From contig NZ_CP012099.1 in NCBI RefSeq assembly GCF_001182785.1, positions 3,408,501-3,472,500 on the forward strand: a stretch of 64,000 nucleotides of DNA. The letters are read 5' to 3'. This stretch comes from Bacillus thuringiensis. GTDB taxonomy: Bacteria; Bacillota; Bacilli; Bacillales; Bacillaceae_G. The position numbers and the translations under genes are program-made. Below, in pieces: positions 62,909 to 64,000 of the stretch (the stretch's first letter is position 1; each line of letters opens with the position of its first letter). The notes beneath the pieces are model-generated. The model worked only from the letters and a program-made list of their open reading frames with translations. It did no database searches and had not been told where the DNA came from.

Positions 62909-63058
62909 ATGGGTAAAAGAAAAGCAAATCATACTATTTCAGGAATGAATACTGCATCTGCACAAGGACAAGGAACTGGTTACAATGAAGAATTTGCAAA
63001 CGAGCCTTTAACTCCAGCAGAGCGACAAAATAATAAGAAACGTAAAAAGAACCAGTAA
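62909..63058 (+). CDS. sspO: Small acid-soluble spore protein O
   Basis: A 49-residue protein, [20 protein letters not shown]..., ending [15 protein letters not shown], which matches SspO of Bacillus (a minor SASP made in the forespore, formerly CotK). ATG 62909 has AGAGGTG upstream. It is divergent from acnA, as in B. subtilis; the sspP partner found there is absent here. It was too short for the usual ORF list. Confidence 0.9.
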   Translation: MGKRKANHTISGMNTASAQGQGTGYNEEFANEPLTPAERQNNKKRKKNQ

Positions 63059-63060
63059 AG

Positions 63061-63098
63061 AAAAATCCCAAAAGGTCTATTTTCCTTTTGGGATTTTT
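63061..63098. terminator. Bidirectional terminator sspO / deacetylase
   Basis: AAAAATCCCAAAAGG / CCTTTTGGGATTTTT with an 8-nt loop, between convergent genes. Confidence 0.8.
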
Positions 63099-63099
63099 T

Positions 63100-63834
63100 C
63101 TAATGTTTATAACGTAGTAATTCCGAAACCGTTACAAATCGATAGCCCTGCTTTTTCAGCTCAGGTAAAATTTTTGCTAGCGCTGCTACCGTTTGACTAC
63201 GATCATTTCCTCCATCATGTAACAATACAATATCGCCACTTTTAGCATTTTTCACTACATGATTTACAATGGATTCAACCCCTGGATTTGCCCAATCACG
63301 TGGGTCTTGATGCCACGACCATAGAACAATTTGATAGCCAGCCTCTTTCGCTGTTTTAAATACAGCATCGTTAATATATCCGCCAGGAGGACGGAATAGC
63401 AAAGGTTCTTTCACCCATTTTTCAAAAAATTTCTTTCCATCTAAAATATCATTTTCTAATTTTTCATCTGACGAATTACTTGCGTACAAATGATTCATCG
63501 TATGATTTCCAATTTCATGTCCCTCTTTTAACACTTGCTTCACTAAATATGGATTACGCTGAACTCGAAATCCAATCATAAAAAATGTCGCTTCCGCCTT
63601 ATATTGACGTAATAAATCTAAAACTTGTGGTGTATACGTTGGATCTGGCCCATCATCAAATGTAATTGCAATGATTTTTTCATTATTAGGTACTTCCCAT
63701 GTTACATAACCAGTTGGTTCTAACTCTTTTCTGAGCAACATTTTCGCTTCCACTTTTTCCACTTGAAATATATGTACTGCGCATAATAAAGAAAAAACTA
63801 TTAAAAGAATTTTCTGTTTTAACATAACGTTCAC
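63100..63834 (-). CDS. Polysaccharide deacetylase
   Basis: A 244-residue exported protein with a signal peptide (LKQKILLIVFSLLCAVHI, likely cleaved after VEA) and a NodB domain: motif 1 TFDDGPDPTY (catalytic Asp-Asp), motif 2 HEIGNHTMNH (metal His), motif 3 RPPGGYIND, motif 4 SWHQDPRDW and motif 5 DIVLLHDGG. It is a metal-dependent N-deacetylase of peptidoglycan or chitin-like glycans. The next ATG (63825) could also be the start; no strong ribosome site is seen before either. It resembles the deacetylases of the B. cereus group that lie next to acnA. Confidence 0.92.
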   Translation of the reverse strand: MNVMLKQKILLIVFSLLCAVHIFQVEKVEAKMLLRKELEPTGYVTWEVPNNEKIIAITFDDGPDPTYTPQVLDLLRQYKAEATFFMIGFRVQRNPYLVKQVLKEGHEIGNHTMNHLYASNSSDEKLENDILDGKKFFEKWVKEPLLFRPPGGYINDAVFKTAKEAGYQIVLWSWHQDPRDWANPGVESIVNHVVKNAKSGDIVLLHDGGNDRSQTVAALAKILPELKKQGYRFVTVSELLRYKH

Positions 63835-63871
63835 TAAAGCAGCAAGGTTGTCGAATAGACAACAACCTTAT

Positions 63872-64000
63872 TTACTTTTCTAATTGATCTACATTTCGCA
63901 TTATATTTTGGAGATTATTTTCATATTGCTCAAGTTGTGGACGTTGTGTTTCTGAAGCTACCTCTAGTGCATTTTGAATTTGTTCATATGCTTCCTGGAC
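63872..64000 (-). CDS. 3' end of an unknown gene (partial)
   Basis: An open frame enters from the right edge and stops at TAA 63874-63872, giving 42 residues: VQEAYEQIQNALEVASETQR then PQLEQYENNLQNIMRNVDQL-EK. It is a charged, helical, coiled-coil-like tail rich in Gln and Glu. No family can be named from the fragment. The inverted repeat AAGGTTG...CAACCTT (63843-63869) that follows it may be its terminator. Confidence 0.6.
   Translation of the reverse strand, partial: VQEAYEQIQNALEVASETQRPQLEQYENNLQNIMRNVDQLEK

Noticed and set aside
1..64000. CRISPR arrays, tRNA or rRNA genes, prophage, intact insertion sequences
   Set aside because: No regularly spaced repeats, cloverleaf sequences, transposase or phage structural genes were seen on either strand.

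Overview
The window is chromosomal DNA of a spore-forming, low-GC Firmicute of the Bacillus cereus group (B. cereus / anthracis / thuringiensis). The evidence is near-recognisable B. cereus-type proteins (SleL cortex-lytic enzyme, SspN, SspO, a GerA-type germinant receptor operon), a dispersed repeat of the bcr1 type, strong AGGAGG-like ribosome sites and AT-rich intergenic DNA. The stretch yneT-parE-parC / plsY / yneR / yneP / yneN / acnA matches the yne-citB neighbourhood known from B. subtilis. No tRNA, rRNA, prophage, intact IS or CRISPR array was seen.

Layout. 1-5.9 kb: YfhD-like spore protein, squalene-hopene cyclase, YuiD-like protein, RarD-like permease, DUF1294 protein, two unknown small proteins and SalA/Mrp. 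6.0-15.8 kb, all minus strand: a formate/molybdenum-cofactor island (moaD, moaE, moeA, moeB, a formate/nitrite channel, moaA, fdhD, DUF2294, DUF1641 and a four-cluster formate dehydrogenase). 16.0-19.9 kb, plus strand: a gerA-type operon behind a good sigma-G promoter. 19.9-21.3 kb: APC amino-acid permease with a CodY-like leader site. 21.8-27.5 kb: a vWA membrane protein, a giant divergent tubulin/FtsZ-like GTPase and a 46-residue peptide, apparently one operon and the most unusual system here. 27.8-29.8 kb: VOC protein, unknown protein, Gly/Cys-rich protein, methyltransferase. 29.9-35.7 kb: three tandem OppA-type lipoproteins, each with its own promoter and CodY-like box. 36-38.7 kb: ECF sigma / anti-sigma / LCP operon with an autoregulatory-type promoter. 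38.8-41.3 kb: ABC exporter divergent from a TetR regulator with two identical palindromic operators between them. 41.3-47.4 kb: Gfo/Idh oxidoreductase, bcr1-like repeat, parC, parE, 31-aa membrane peptide. 47.4-52.3 kb: YneT, HtrA protease, orphan response regulator, anaerobic ribonucleotide reductase nrdDG. 52.5-64 kb: plsY, YneR, YneP, sleL, sspN, FbpB-like, DEDDh exonuclease, YneN, an ABC exporter, acnA, sspO, a polysaccharide deacetylase and the 3' end of an unknown gene.

How it fits together. The island at 6-16 kb makes molybdopterin, inserts it into a formate dehydrogenase and moves formate or nitrite; with nrdDG it points to low-oxygen growth. moaC and the nucleotide-transfer/insertion genes other than moeA are not in the window. 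Two genes of this island (the dehydrogenase and the channel), and separately the ABC exporter next to acnA, have a strong terminator-like hairpin immediately before the ribosome site, suggesting attenuation or controlled read-through. Spore functions are scattered (yfhD, ger operon, sleL, sspN, sspO). The three OppA paralogues and the permease look like a CodY-controlled peptide/amino-acid uptake set. All functional calls rest on motif and family recognition by eye; no search was run.
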